Part shown: positions 36,656 to 45,010 of the stretch, piece after piece | How positions within the stretch are numbered: the first letter of the stretch is position 1 | Layout: each line of letters starts with the position of its first letter | Source of the DNA: Kosakonia radicincitans DSM 16656 | GTDB taxonomy: Bacteria; Pseudomonadota; Gammaproteobacteria; Enterobacterales; Enterobacteriaceae | Length of the DNA stretch: 64,000 nt | Direction of reading: 5' to 3' | NCBI RefSeq assembly: GCF_000280495.2 | Contig: NZ_CP018017.1 | Coordinates: 226,109 to 290,108 of the forward strand | Position numbers and translations under genes: made by a program | The notes under the pieces: model-generated | Databases searched by the model: none | What the model saw: the letters and a program-made list of their open reading frames with translations, nothing else | Told to the model about the DNA's origin: nothing

Positions 36656-36983
36656 CGTGTGGATCCCCCAGTTTTATTGTTATTTTCCGGGTATCTTGGA
36701 ATGCCCAGTCCGGGCGAATGTATCACGGTGATTTTTATTGATCATGAGAAATAGGGGTCATTTAGTCCCCATTTATCGGGTATTGGTTTTTATTTGTACT
36801 AAATCAATACGTTATTTCAGAGATGAATCGGATAAATGTCGTTGACATCAAATTTTTGATCTGCTGCCAGTGTGGACAAAAAATGAATACCGATCACCTA
36901 TTTTTGAGATTTGTTACGTATGATTATGTTTTTATTTGATGTTTTCATTAGCACAGCAGATGTTGATAATTAAGTTCCTTTCC

Positions 36984-37085
36984 CCTTCCAATCCCACCGT
37001 TATTCCCTTTGAACACCACCAGCTACCAGGCTAACCCCACCGACAGCCCTTCAGAGCTCACTTTTTTCCCTCTCAACCCCACCGG
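36984..37085. repeat. Iterons of the first rep gene, right cluster
   Basis: CCTTCCAATCCCACCG at 36984, GGCTAACCCCACCGACAG near 37029 and TTTTTCCCTCTCAACCCCAC near 37063. The same CCCTCTCAAYCCCACCG core as on the left. The A+T-rich 36656-36983 between them and the rep start is a candidate origin. Confidence 0.7.
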
Positions 37086-37227
37086 GGCAGGTCTTCAGAG
37101 CTTACCAGCTGCGGGTTTGCGGGAGCGGGGATCTTTTTGGTTCTATTTGGTCTTAATCTGGATCGATCTGTTGATCTACCCGGTGGATATGTGGATTAGT
37201 TGAGTCACGTCCTTGTTACTCGGTTGC

Positions 37228-37476
37228 TTAAATTTGGCCACTACGAACTGTCTCAATACCACTCTGAACAACATCCCAGTTGATACCGATATCACCATCG
37301 TGAGTTCGGTCTATCAACGCTAAGGTCGACTCAGCTTCGCTAGCTGAAACCTGCGGCATGTTTCGGTCTATTGCTAACTCCTGAACATCAGACTTGTACC
37401 AGACACGGACTAGCACCTTTTCGTCAGGGTTCATTTTTTGCAGCTTTGCGATAATTTCTTTTGCAGTTGCGTACAT
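37228..37476 (-). CDS. Unknown 82-aa protein
   Basis: Start at MYATAKEIIAKLQKMNPDEK (37476) with AGAGG upstream; 43 further codons upstream in frame lack a site and overlap the promoter. Small alpha/beta protein (VLVRVWYKSDVQELAID). A TTCGTCA-N16 promoter lies 56 bases before the start. Confidence 0.65.
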   Translation of the reverse strand: MYATAKEIIAKLQKMNPDEKVLVRVWYKSDVQELAIDRNMPQVSASEAESTLALIDRTHDGDIGINWDVVQSGIETVRSGQI

Positions 37477-37507
37477 GTGAGTGCCTCTTATCGTTTTGTT
37501 TACACAA

Positions 37508-37538
37508 TCAGTAAAGCACCGAGTCAGTAGCTGACGAA
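37508..37538 (-). promoter_or_regulatory. TTCGTCA-N16 promoter-like element
   Basis: Minus strand TTCGTCA, 16 bases, TTTACTGA; 56 bases before the 82-aa gene. Confidence 0.6.
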
Positions 37539-37552
37539 GGCAAAAAAGATAC

Positions 37553-37759
37553 TTTTCCACAGGACAGTTCCAATAAAGAGATCCCAAAGGTGCAACGGAG
37601 TACAAAAGAGATCCCTGTACGCTGCAAGCCGCATGGTTACTGGGCTCAAGGGCATTTTATGACAATGGTAATGACTTTTTTGACATTGGTAATGATTAAA
37701 ATGACATTGGTAGTGACTATTTCGACGTTAGTAGTGAGTATTTGTGACAATGGTAGTGA
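37553..37759 (+). repeat. Origin module, copy 1: DnaA-like box, leader, five 21-bp iterons
   Basis: TTTTCCACA (one change from the DnaA box TTATCCACA) at 37553, then AGTTCCAATAA and CAAAAGAGATCCC, then iterons of consensus TGACAWYGGTARTGA starting at 37660, 37681, 37702, 37723 and 37745. Same layout and spacing as 37976-38181. Confidence 0.85.
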
Positions 37760-37975
37760 GTTTTATTGTGTGATCTGAAGGTATAACTCTTAAAGAGTTT
37801 TGAGTATATTTCTATTATAATTCATATAGATACCATCTATCACCTGTATGATGAAACAAAATTATTAAAATCTTATCCACTGTTTTCTATACGCATTTTC
37901 CTTTCATGCCCGTACATATTTTCGACAATTTAGCTATTCGATGTTGATTTAACTCGAAGAGAGAATTTATCCCCA
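37760..37975 (+). other. A+T-rich stretch between iteron modules, probable oriV
   Basis: Very A+T-rich, with TTATCCACT at 37873-37881, one base from a DnaA box. Lying between two iteron blocks and upstream of rep, it is the best candidate for the unwinding region. Confidence 0.6.
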
Positions 37976-38181
37976 TTTTCCACAAGGTAGTTCCAATAAT
38001 TAGTACCTTACGAGTTCCCATAGATCACAAGAGATCCCCGCAGCTCGGAAGCCAGACGGCACAAGGCCTGGAAGCCAATCGGTGACAACGGTAGTGATTA
38101 TTTTGACATTGGTAGTGAGTTTTTTAACGGTAGTAGTGAGTTTTTTGACAACGGTAGTGATTGCGGCGACAATGGTAGTGA
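37976..38181 (+). repeat. Origin module, copy 2
   Basis: TTTTCCACA at 37976, AGTTCCAATAA, ACAAGAGATCCCC, then iterons at 38083, 38104, 38125, 38146 and 38167, exactly 21 bases apart. First iteron is 107 bases after the DnaA-like box, the same distance as in copy 1. Confidence 0.85.
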
Positions 38182-38401
38182 TTTTTTAAAGGATCTTTTT
38201 CACCGGAATTGATCCTTTGTTGATAAACTACGTATGTATTTGTTTTTATGTGAATTTCAGAGTTTTATATTTAGTCGTGGCGTTTTTTTAGCCTGGACTT
38301 ATGCACAATCTGAGATCGTCGCAGAGATCCCTTAAGTGACACTGAGGGCTTTGGGCGATAGTATTCAATAATCTGTTGATTAATACAGTCGATAAACCAC
38401 T

Positions 38402-39520
38402 ATGACCAATGAGAAAGATTCTGAGCAGCAAGGCCAGATGGTTACCAGGGCTTTCTCTGTAACAGAGAGAGAGACAGGTAAAGAAATTATTTTACGTCCT
38501 AATAGCAGCAGGACGGTTCAGTCTATCGCGCTCATGCGCCTTGGGTTGTTTGTGCCATCACCAAAAAGCGTTGGCCGTCAGAGTCGTGAATACAAAACTG
38601 TTGGCTTTGATGCCACGAAAGAACTACAGACACTTTCTTTGATGGAGAGCGAGGGTTTCACCAATATCTCGATCGTGGGTCAGCGCCTCGATATGTCTGT
38701 TGACTTCAAAACGTGGATGGGAATCATCCGAACGCTAGCTAACCATCCGATTGATAACGATAAGATCAGCCTCAAATTTACTGAGTTTCTGAAGCTCTGT
38801 AACCCTGAAAATTATCGTTCCTCTACCGCATCCCGTAAGCGTATCGACGCGTCGTTACGCAGGCTGGCATCCGTGATGTTGTCCTTCACCAGCACCCACT
38901 CGTCAAAGGTGTATACGACGCACCTGGTGCAGTCTGCCTTGCTTGACCCGGACTCTGATCAGGTAGAGCTACAGATAGACCCTAAGATATTCGAGTTGTA
39001 TCAGTACGACCACAAGGTTTTGATGCAGCTGAAGGCTATCAAGGAACTGGCGAAAAAAGAGAGCGCACAGGCGCTTTACACGTTCATTGAGTCACTTCCA
39101 CCAAATCCAATCCCGATCTCCTTAACGAGACTTAAGAACCGATTAAATCTTAAGACCCGTGCCAACAGCCAGAACGCCACAGTACGTAAGGCATTGGAGG
39201 AGCTGGCATCCATTGGTTACCTTCAGTACACCGAAGTAAAAAAAGATGGGAAGGTTTATTTCCAGATCCACAAACGCGATCCTGATTTGAATCTGAACAA
39301 TATCCAACCACCACCTGATGGTGATGGCGAGGGTGATGCTGATGAGGAGAACAATGGCACGTCGGGTAAAAATAATGGTGAGCCACTGGAAGGTGAATTG
39401 TGCCCACCAGATGAGCCCATTGATGGGGATGAAACGTTAACCATCCATGACTTAACAGCTGAAGAACTTCACTACATTCGCAGCCTTAGAAGCCAGAAAA
39501 AGAACAATCCCGCCAGCTAG
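38402..39520 (+). CDS. Replication initiator, Rep_3 type (second replicon)
   Basis: 372 aa. Two winged-helix domains shown by SIALMRLGLFVPSPKSVGRQ, FTEFLKLCNPENYRSSTASR, KESAQALYTFIESLPPNPI and LEELASIGYLQYTEV, then an acidic tail rich in Pro, Asp, Glu and Asn (from about residue 300). It is surrounded by TGACAAYGGTARTGA iterons on both sides, so it should bind them, start replication at 37.55-38.2 kb and be titrated by the 39.6-41.0 kb field. Resembles initiators of IncHI1B/pNDM-MAR-like replicons, by memory. Confidence 0.88.
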   Translation: MTNEKDSEQQGQMVTRAFSVTERETGKEIILRPNSSRTVQSIALMRLGLFVPSPKSVGRQSREYKTVGFDATKELQTLSLMESEGFTNISIVGQRLDMSVDFKTWMGIIRTLANHPIDNDKISLKFTEFLKLCNPENYRSSTASRKRIDASLRRLASVMLSFTSTHSSKVYTTHLVQSALLDPDSDQVELQIDPKIFELYQYDHKVLMQLKAIKELAKKESAQALYTFIESLPPNPIPISLTRLKNRLNLKTRANSQNATVRKALEELASIGYLQYTEVKKDGKVYFQIHKRDPDLNLNNIQPPPDGDGEGDADEENNGTSGKNNGEPLEGELCPPDEPIDGDETLTIHDLTAEELHYIRSLRSQKKNNPAS

Positions 39521-39597
39521 CATTCCCTCCGGGCTGTCAGATGACGGCCTGGAACCCTCCCTCCCTGCACATCGTCAGAGAATCCTGTTTAGCTTAA

Positions 39598-41038
39598 TGA
39601 CAACGGTATTGAGTGACGCGGTCACTACTGTTGTCATTGCGGGGTGACCACTCATGACAATGGTAATGAGACTAGATAGCTCACTACTGTTGTCATCATC
39701 GACATCTCTCCAGACCAGCTTCTCAGGGAAGGTCTTACACCGCTCACTACCATTGTCGGAATCGCCGGTACAGACAAATCGCTGATACCCATGACACCAT
39801 GACATCGGCAATGAGTCTTGGCAGCTCACTGCTGTTGTCATCATCGACAACTCTCCAGAGCAGCTTCTCGGAGAAGACCTCATACCGCTCACTACCATTG
39901 TCGGCATCGTCAGTACGGATTTATCGCTGATTCCCATGACACAATGACAACGGTAATGAGTGATTTGACTCACTACCGCTGTCATTTGCTCCCGGCGCAT
40001 TTGAATGACCACTGTATTGACTAAGAATACTCACTACCGTTGTCATTCATGATTCAGACCAAGTTCTTACTGCTCCACCAGCACAATGACAACGGAAATG
40101 AGTTCTGTTGGTCATTACCGTTGTCATATGCATTCCAGGTTAATCAGGCCTTTCAGGTAGCTATGGTAAGGATTCACTCGCCGTACTGTCTGCTCGTACT
40201 TGAGGGGCGGGATGAATGACCGTGGTAGTGACCGCGTCACTCCCTGTCGTTGTCGTTGTATGAATACATGGCCTGTCGGTGACAATGGAAATGAGTCCAA
40301 CCGCTGTCGTAGCTAACCTGATTGGTCAATGACAATGGATGTGATTTTTTCAAGTCTCTACCATTGTCATCGTTTCCAAGTACATTTCAGTGGGGTCGTT
40401 CCGGCGATGACGAATCAAGTGAGTGCGGGATCACAACCATTGTCGAGGCACAACTTGCCGGTTGTAGCCATACCGAACGCTGCGACAACGATAGTGATCT
40501 CGATCACTCATTACCGTTGTCACCAGGCGGATGGTGAAGCACCAGAATCACTACTGTTGTCATCTAACATTCTGCTACCCATGCAACCAATGACGATGGT
40601 AGTGAGCAACGCCGTCTACTTGCTGTATATAGGGATAGTATGATGAGCCATAACAATGGTAATGACTCACTACCATTGTCATAGTTCCTGTACTTGATTG
40701 CCGGTAACCAGACAAGGGTTAACCATTAAGTCACTACCGTTGTCATTACAGAAAGGTACTTTCCTTAATTGTCATTACCGTTGTCGACCATGCACCCTCT
40801 TACCAGTAGTAACGGTTCGTTAATTATGTGAAGGTGATCATTACCATTGTCACTGGTTACACTCCCGGCAGATTCAAAAATCGAGTGACAATGGATGTGA
40901 GTTCGATGCGCAGGACGGCATCTCAGTGCCGATGGCAATAGTTATGAGCTGACCAGACTGGTGACAACGATAATGAGCCAAGCATTGAAGCCCGTTTGCT
41001 ACGACAACGGTAATGATTAGGCCTCACTACCGTTGTCA
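39598..41038. repeat. Large iteron field after the second rep gene
   Basis: By eye about 34 copies of TGACAAYGGTARTGA or its inverse TCAYTACCRTTGTCA, allowing a few changes. Many form head-to-head pairs a few bases apart, for example at 39598/39622, 39946/39970 and 40506/40484. No gene is present in these 1.4 kb. Such fields usually titrate the initiator and set incompatibility and copy number. Confidence 0.9.
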
Positions 41039-41048
41039 GACACGATGC

Positions 41049-41768
41049 TTACTTCGGCCAGGTAAGTTCATCCCACCGGGATTTTAACCAGGCAGGGTTT
41101 ACAGGTTTTCTTGTCGGTAATATTGGCCGAGCTTCATACGCGATGAGATCGTCATCCTTAGCCAGGATAGTGGGGTGGAAATGGATTGTCAGGGTGCTGG
41201 GATTAATCACACACAGGCCGTTGTCGTATAACCGATGTATGTCTGCCCGAAGCCACAGGCCATTACTCCAGTGGTCAGAGCCCGCTTTATGATGCTCAAT
41301 CAGATGTGCTGCTTCTCCCCTGCATTTTGTCTTCACACCGGTGACGACACACCGCTCCATGCAGTTGAAGTATACCCTGTCGCTGAATTTCTTCTGATCA
41401 GGACGGGACATCGCACCGTACCGGCGATATCCAAAGCGTTTTGGTGAGACTTTCTCATCCAGGTCATCGTCAAATGAATCCTGACTCTCAGGCCGGAAGG
41501 TCTTCAGACGAACTTCCCAGCGAATGCCGTCACGTGCAAATTGCTGCCCTACGCGTGGGTCATCATCAGGCCAGATAGCTATTCCCTTAGCTTTAACAGC
41601 CAGCCGGAACTGGCGGGCATCAGCAGGGGTTCCCGTGCGGGTTAGTGTCATAAATTCATGGACACTCCGGTACTCCACTGGTTCTCCTGATGAGCCAGCA
41701 GGCCTGGCGAGAACCTTGTCTTTAATATCGCGGGCGAGTTTATCGGTTTGATTTTTATCTGAAGCCAT
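41049..41768 (-). CDS. HNH endonuclease-domain protein, short form
   Basis: 239 aa. HNH domain in the C-terminal half: CVVTGVKTKCRGEAAHLIEH and DHWSNGLWLRADIHRLYDN, closely matching the protein at 28887-30500. The long N-terminal region of that paralogue is replaced by about 125 residues with no recognised domain. The gene is bracketed by iterons at 41024 and 41839, so it belongs to the replicon region. It may act in replication, copy control or exclusion; this is inference. Confidence 0.78.
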   Translation of the reverse strand: MASDKNQTDKLARDIKDKVLARPAGSSGEPVEYRSVHEFMTLTRTGTPADARQFRLAVKAKGIAIWPDDDPRVGQQFARDGIRWEVRLKTFRPESQDSFDDDLDEKVSPKRFGYRRYGAMSRPDQKKFSDRVYFNCMERCVVTGVKTKCRGEAAHLIEHHKAGSDHWSNGLWLRADIHRLYDNGLCVINPSTLTIHFHPTILAKDDDLIAYEARPILPTRKPVNPAWLKSRWDELTWPK

Positions 41769-41838
41769 GTGAGCTATGCCATACCGGAAGAGGGAGGCAT
41801 GAATAATGGGCTGTTTTCCGAGGATAAGCCATAGATAC

Positions 41839-41878
41839 TCACTACTGTTGTCATTCTTGTCGATGACAACAGTAGTGA
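41839..41878. repeat. Head-to-head iteron pair upstream of the HNH gene
   Basis: TCACTACTGTTGTCA (41839) and TGACAACAGTAGTGA (41864) are exact inverses of one another 10 bases apart, 71 bases before the HNH start. Rep may therefore control the HNH gene. Confidence 0.8.
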
Positions 41879-41921
41879 GTCTGGTTGGTATGCATCATGT
41901 CGAAATCGGAGCACCGGTGAC

Positions 41922-42347
41922 TTATCGAATAGTCTGAACTGACTTGTAATGCGCTTGTGCAGGGTGGCCATAAGCCGTATTCGAGCGTGGAACTTCGAGG
42001 TGACCCGGCATCCATCCGGTCGTTTTTGCAACCCAGAAACAGCGTTCCTCACCGTCATCGGTAGTGACTCTAACACGACAACCTTCAAGCCCAATTAGTT
42101 GGGGGGAAAGATTACCGGGGCAGCATTTCCGGGAAGCGTTAGCATATACCTGCCCGCGCCGCATGAGTTCTGCACATTGTTCAAAATGTTCTTCTGTACC
42201 CAGTGCAGCTACTGGTGCTTCAACGTCCATCCAGTCAGCTACGGCGGTTGCTTTTGTATGCAGGAGATCAAATCCGTAGCTTGATAGAATAGAGCCACAT
42301 TTAAGAACATAGAGCTGCTGCTCTTTGTTAATGTTTTCGAGTTTCAT
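41922..42347 (-). CDS. Unknown 141-aa protein
   Basis: MKLENINKEQQLYVLKCGSI start with a strong AGGAG. Basic C-terminal half (RVRVTTDDGEERCFWVAKTT). No family recognised. A variant ATCGTCA-N16 element lies 75 bases upstream. Confidence 0.65.
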   Translation of the reverse strand: MKLENINKEQQLYVLKCGSILSSYGFDLLHTKATAVADWMDVEAPVAALGTEEHFEQCAELMRRGQVYANASRKCCPGNLSPQLIGLEGCRVRVTTDDGEERCFWVAKTTGWMPGHLEVPRSNTAYGHPAQAHYKSVQTIR

Positions 42348-42400
42348 AGCCGCTCCTGTTAGATTATCGTTGCCTGTTATTTAAAACATGGCTTTTCAGT

Positions 42401-42428
42401 AAATAAATAACCACACCTGCATGACGAT
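42401..42428 (-). promoter_or_regulatory. TTCGTCA-N16 element, variant
   Basis: Minus strand ATCGTCA, 16 bases, ATTTACTG; before the 141-aa gene. Confidence 0.4.
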
Positions 42429-42458
42429 TGGGACGCGATAATAAATAACGAGTATCTA

Positions 42459-42761
42459 TTAGCTTTGAGTGCCGAAAAAACCACAATCCATAAGTTGCTC
42501 ACCAACGGTATTGTCGAATAACATATCGTCTACTGAAACTTCATAGCTATTCTCTGATGAAAAATATCCAGCGTTATCATAGTCGACTTCTAAAGCGTCA
42601 CCATCAATAACCACAACCTCAGTATTAACGAAAAGATCATCAAGGTCTGAAATAACCTCAATATCTTCACTCTGTTCATCGGTAATGACAATGACAACCA
42701 TATCATCTTCAAACTCGGAAGCTGATACTTCATCATATCTTGCTGCAATTAAATCTGACAT
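42459..42761 (-). CDS. Extremely acidic 100-aa protein (possible DNA mimic)
   Basis: MSDLIAARYDEVSASEFEDD start, strong GGAGG. By count 28 of 100 residues are Asp or Glu, with one Arg and no Lys, so net charge is about -27. Acidic residues run through the whole chain rather than in a tail. Size and charge match DNA-mimic proteins such as Ocr, DMP19 and ArdA, but no sequence family is recognised. A TTCGTCA-type promoter lies 58 bases before the start, so it is probably expressed with the backbone set. An anti-restriction or nucleoid-protein-antagonist role is a guess from charge. Confidence 0.7.
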   Translation of the reverse strand: MSDLIAARYDEVSASEFEDDMVVIVITDEQSEDIEVISDLDDLFVNTEVVVIDGDALEVDYDNAGYFSSENSYEVSVDDMLFDNTVGEQLMDCGFFGTQS

Positions 42762-42796
42762 ATTAGCCTCCAGTTGAATGTGATTGCCTATATGTC

Positions 42797-42825
42797 TATA
42801 TTACCACCCACATGCTTGTGACGAA
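42797..42825 (-). promoter_or_regulatory. TTCGTCA-N15/16 promoter-like element
   Basis: Minus strand TTCGTCA, 15-16 bases, TAATAT; 58 bases before the acidic gene. Confidence 0.55.
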
Positions 42826-42853
42826 GTGATTTGGCTTATTTTTAATCGTTTAA

Positions 42854-42889
42854 AACAAAAAAGCCACCCCGGTTATTTCCTTGGTGGCT
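42854..42889 (-). terminator. Rho-independent terminator
   Basis: AGCCACC (42862-42868) and GGTGGCT (42883-42889); the minus strand continues into a T-run. Ends the gene at 42898-43443. Confidence 0.8.
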
Positions 42890-42897
42890 AATTGATA

Positions 42898-43443
42898 TTA
42901 TCCCTCGGCTAGTTCCAGCGCTTCCTTCTGGGAAGTGGCTTCACCGAACCAGACCAGATCATAATGCGTGAAGTCAGTAGATAACATGCTCCTGACCCGT
43001 TGTTCCTCTGTTGCCACAGTGCGGCTATAGACAGCTACACAGCGCTCTCTCTTCCCGCCCCGCAATGATGAAGGGCTGTTGAAAATCGCAAAACACATCG
43101 TTTCCGGCTTAACGTTAACCCCGCCCATTTTTTCAATGACGTAATCATAGGCAATTTTTTCAATGTCATAAAATGAGCCGTCAGATGACACCATTGAATA
43201 TTTCAGAACAGTACCCCCCAGAGCTCGCTTAATCTGGTGCTCCCTTTGCTGCTCGTTGTTCCAGCGAAAGGTTTGACGGCTGCTGGGGTGTCCTACTTTC
43301 TGTTCCGCTTTTGCACGTGGGCTATAGCCGTCAGCAATGAGTGAATCCATAAATTCACGCATTGATAAAATCTTACCGTTATGACGAATTTGTTTGGCTA
43401 GGAAGTTTTCAATACGTTTTTCGTTGGCTTTTTGAAGTGTCAT
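42898..43443 (-). CDS. Unknown 181-aa basic protein
   Basis: MTLQKANEKRIENFLAKQIR start. Basic N-terminal half with a possible HTH (ILSMREFMDSLIADGYSPRA); acidic C-terminus. Ribosome site is weak. A TTCGTCA-N16 promoter lies 57 bases upstream and a terminator follows, so it is a single-gene unit. Confidence 0.65.
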   Translation of the reverse strand: MTLQKANEKRIENFLAKQIRHNGKILSMREFMDSLIADGYSPRAKAEQKVGHPSSRQTFRWNNEQQREHQIKRALGGTVLKYSMVSSDGSFYDIEKIAYDYVIEKMGGVNVKPETMCFAIFNSPSSLRGGKRERCVAVYSRTVATEEQRVRSMLSTDFTHYDLVWFGEATSQKEALELAEG

Positions 43444-43476
43444 TTTTTCTGGCCTATGGTTCGTTGTCGTTATATT

Positions 43477-43506
43477 CAGTAAACCATAGGTCGTTCATGT
43501 GACGAA
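43477..43506 (-). promoter_or_regulatory. TTCGTCA-N16 promoter-like element
   Basis: Minus strand TTCGTCA, 16 bases, TTTACTG; 57 bases before the 181-aa gene. Confidence 0.6.
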
Positions 43507-43514
43507 ACGTGTAT

Positions 43515-44039
43515 TTATTCAACCCTATCTTCAATTATTTCGGTCATTAGAAAACGCAAATGATGATTATCGCCATCAGGATTGATTTTGTTTTTGTGAT
43601 AATCCATTACGCTTACATTTCTTGCTTGTTTGAAGTGGTAATTATCCATCGCGTTTACAGTTTTCTCATAGTAAGCTTCAGCTGAATAATCCAATAAACT
43701 TCGATAATAGGCAGCGACAACATCCCATCGACGATTTTCCGATGCTTTACATAACTCTTCGTCGTCACCTATTGCCGCTATGATATAACCATATATATAG
43801 CCAAGACATATGTCATGATTAATGGCTTTTCTGAATAATTCGGGAGAATATACCATAAGTATAAAGCCTAAAGACCTATGTATAAATACCCTGCTGTCAT
43901 GGACTATTTTTCTGTCATGTTCGATAGCTGATGGCGCGTTATCACCCTCAAGAGTAACAGGTTCAGGTATAGAGACTGACGGTTCCGCCCTCTCCTGTTT
44001 TGTTGCGCCAGCGAAAAACCTGCTTATACGTTCAAACAT
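43515..44039 (-). CDS. Unknown 174-aa protein
   Basis: Start set at MFERISRFFAGATKQERAEP (44039), with GGAGGA 8 bases before, rather than 14 codons upstream. Helical; contains SLGFILMVYSPELFRKAI and ICLGYIYGYIIAAIG, mildly hydrophobic but not clear membrane spans. No family recognised. Confidence 0.6.
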   Translation of the reverse strand: MFERISRFFAGATKQERAEPSVSIPEPVTLEGDNAPSAIEHDRKIVHDSRVFIHRSLGFILMVYSPELFRKAINHDICLGYIYGYIIAAIGDDEELCKASENRRWDVVAAYYRSLLDYSAEAYYEKTVNAMDNYHFKQARNVSVMDYHKNKINPDGDNHHLRFLMTEIIEDRVE

Positions 44040-44154
44040 AATGTGTCCTCCGCATTTTTGACTCAGTATAGCCAGGAGCACTGGCCCGTGTGCGGGAACG
44101 GAAGATGACCGTCGATATCCCGTTGTTACTTAACCAGCCTTACCGTACTATCAG

Positions 44155-44170
44155 GTGAATTATAGTTCAC
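44155..44170. promoter_or_regulatory. Near-palindromic operator
   Basis: GTGAATTATAGTTCAC, one mismatched pair, 12 bases before the 63-aa HTH gene. Confidence 0.6.
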
Positions 44171-44182
44171 GTGGATTAACCT

Positions 44183-44374
44183 ATGTACAAACCCACCAGC
44201 GATGAATTTAAAGCAGAGATGAAACGCAAAGGCTGGACGCGGCAGGCGCTGGCACAGCGCTGGGGCAAGTCCGAAAGATGGATAAGTAATATTTCAGGTA
44301 ATGAGGAACGCGAGCAGCATTGGAACGATGCGCTTGCAGGACTACCAGTATTAAAAAAAACCAAGAATAAGTGA
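44183..44374 (+). CDS. 63-aa HTH regulator
   Basis: MYKPTSDEFKAEMKRKGWTR start; HTH RQALAQRWGKSERWISNISG followed by NEEREQHWNDALAGLP. It is a stand-alone copy of the HTH module that ends the 235-aa protein at 15849-16556. The palindrome TGAACTATAGTTCA or close variants lie before it (44155), after it (44371) and before the next gene (44405), so it likely represses itself and its neighbour. Confidence 0.75.
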   Translation: MYKPTSDEFKAEMKRKGWTRQALAQRWGKSERWISNISGNEEREQHWNDALAGLPVLKKTKNK

Positions 44375-44418
44375 AGTATAGTTCCCTTTTTTATTGATTA
44401 AATGTGAACTATAGTTCA
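44371..44418. promoter_or_regulatory. Two operator copies before the 107-aa gene
   Basis: Imperfect GTGAAGTATAGTTCCC at 44371-44386 and perfect TGAACTATAGTTCA at 44405-44418. The latter is identical to the core at 16577-16590. Confidence 0.65.
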
Positions 44419-44465
44419 TGCTTTCTCGTGTGTTCGACTTCACTTCCCATCGAGGAGCAGCAGGC

Positions 44466-44789
44466 ATGAACGTAGATCAGCGGCAACGTATTGAGCAGGA
44501 AATTGCCCGGGCAGCAGCAACCGGGTTGATTGAAGCAGGATATAGCATCTCGGTATTCGACTCAGAAGAGATTGTGCTGAAGCGCTCTACGAACGTAGAA
44601 CGTATTGTTGAAGCCATGTTCTCTACTGATGAAGACTACTTCTATGCTTATCGCCCTGAAGAAACTGAACGTGCAGGTTACGTCCATTTTGTTTACGGCA
44701 ATGAGGGATGGAATGTTATCAGCGATAACAGCCTGTCGCTTGAACCGGCGCTTGAAGCCGCTACTGCTCTGTCTGAGTCTTATGCCTGA
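44466..44789 (+). CDS. Unknown 107-aa protein under the shared operator
   Basis: Start at MNVDQRQRIEQEIARAAATG with GAGGAG upstream; an earlier in-frame ATG at 44418 lies inside the operator. Acidic, alpha/beta. No family recognised. Its promoter region holds two copies of the HTH operator, so it is probably a target of the 63-aa regulator. Confidence 0.65.
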   Translation: MNVDQRQRIEQEIARAAATGLIEAGYSISVFDSEEIVLKRSTNVERIVEAMFSTDEDYFYAYRPEETERAGYVHFVYGNEGWNVISDNSLSLEPALEAATALSESYA

Positions 44790-44956
44790 CCCTCAATGGC
44801 CCACTTAGTACTCGCAAGTGGGCTGTTTCTTATTCATACCCCATATGAATAGCAACATTATCACCACCTCGTGCCTATCCCTTTCTCCGTTCTTCGCCCC
44901 GGCACCAAGCCGTTCCGTTTTGTAATTGATGCCACAGCTGTAACGCGAAGAAATAA

Positions 44957-44992
44957 AAAGCCCGCTTGCAACGACTAAAGCGGGCTTTTTTT
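44957..44992. terminator. Two-way terminator
   Basis: AAAGCCCGC (44957-44965) and GCGGGCTTT (44980-44988) with a T-run. It lies between the convergent 107-aa gene and the 1125-aa gene. Two copies of TTATTCATAC...CATATGA (44831, 44992) flank it. Confidence 0.85.
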
Positions 44993-45010
44993 TATTCATA
45001 CTGCATATGA

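Noticed and set aside
37660..38181. CRISPR array
   Set aside because: Repeats are 15 bases at 21-bp period with 6-base gaps, too short for spacers, and adjoin a rep gene: iterons.
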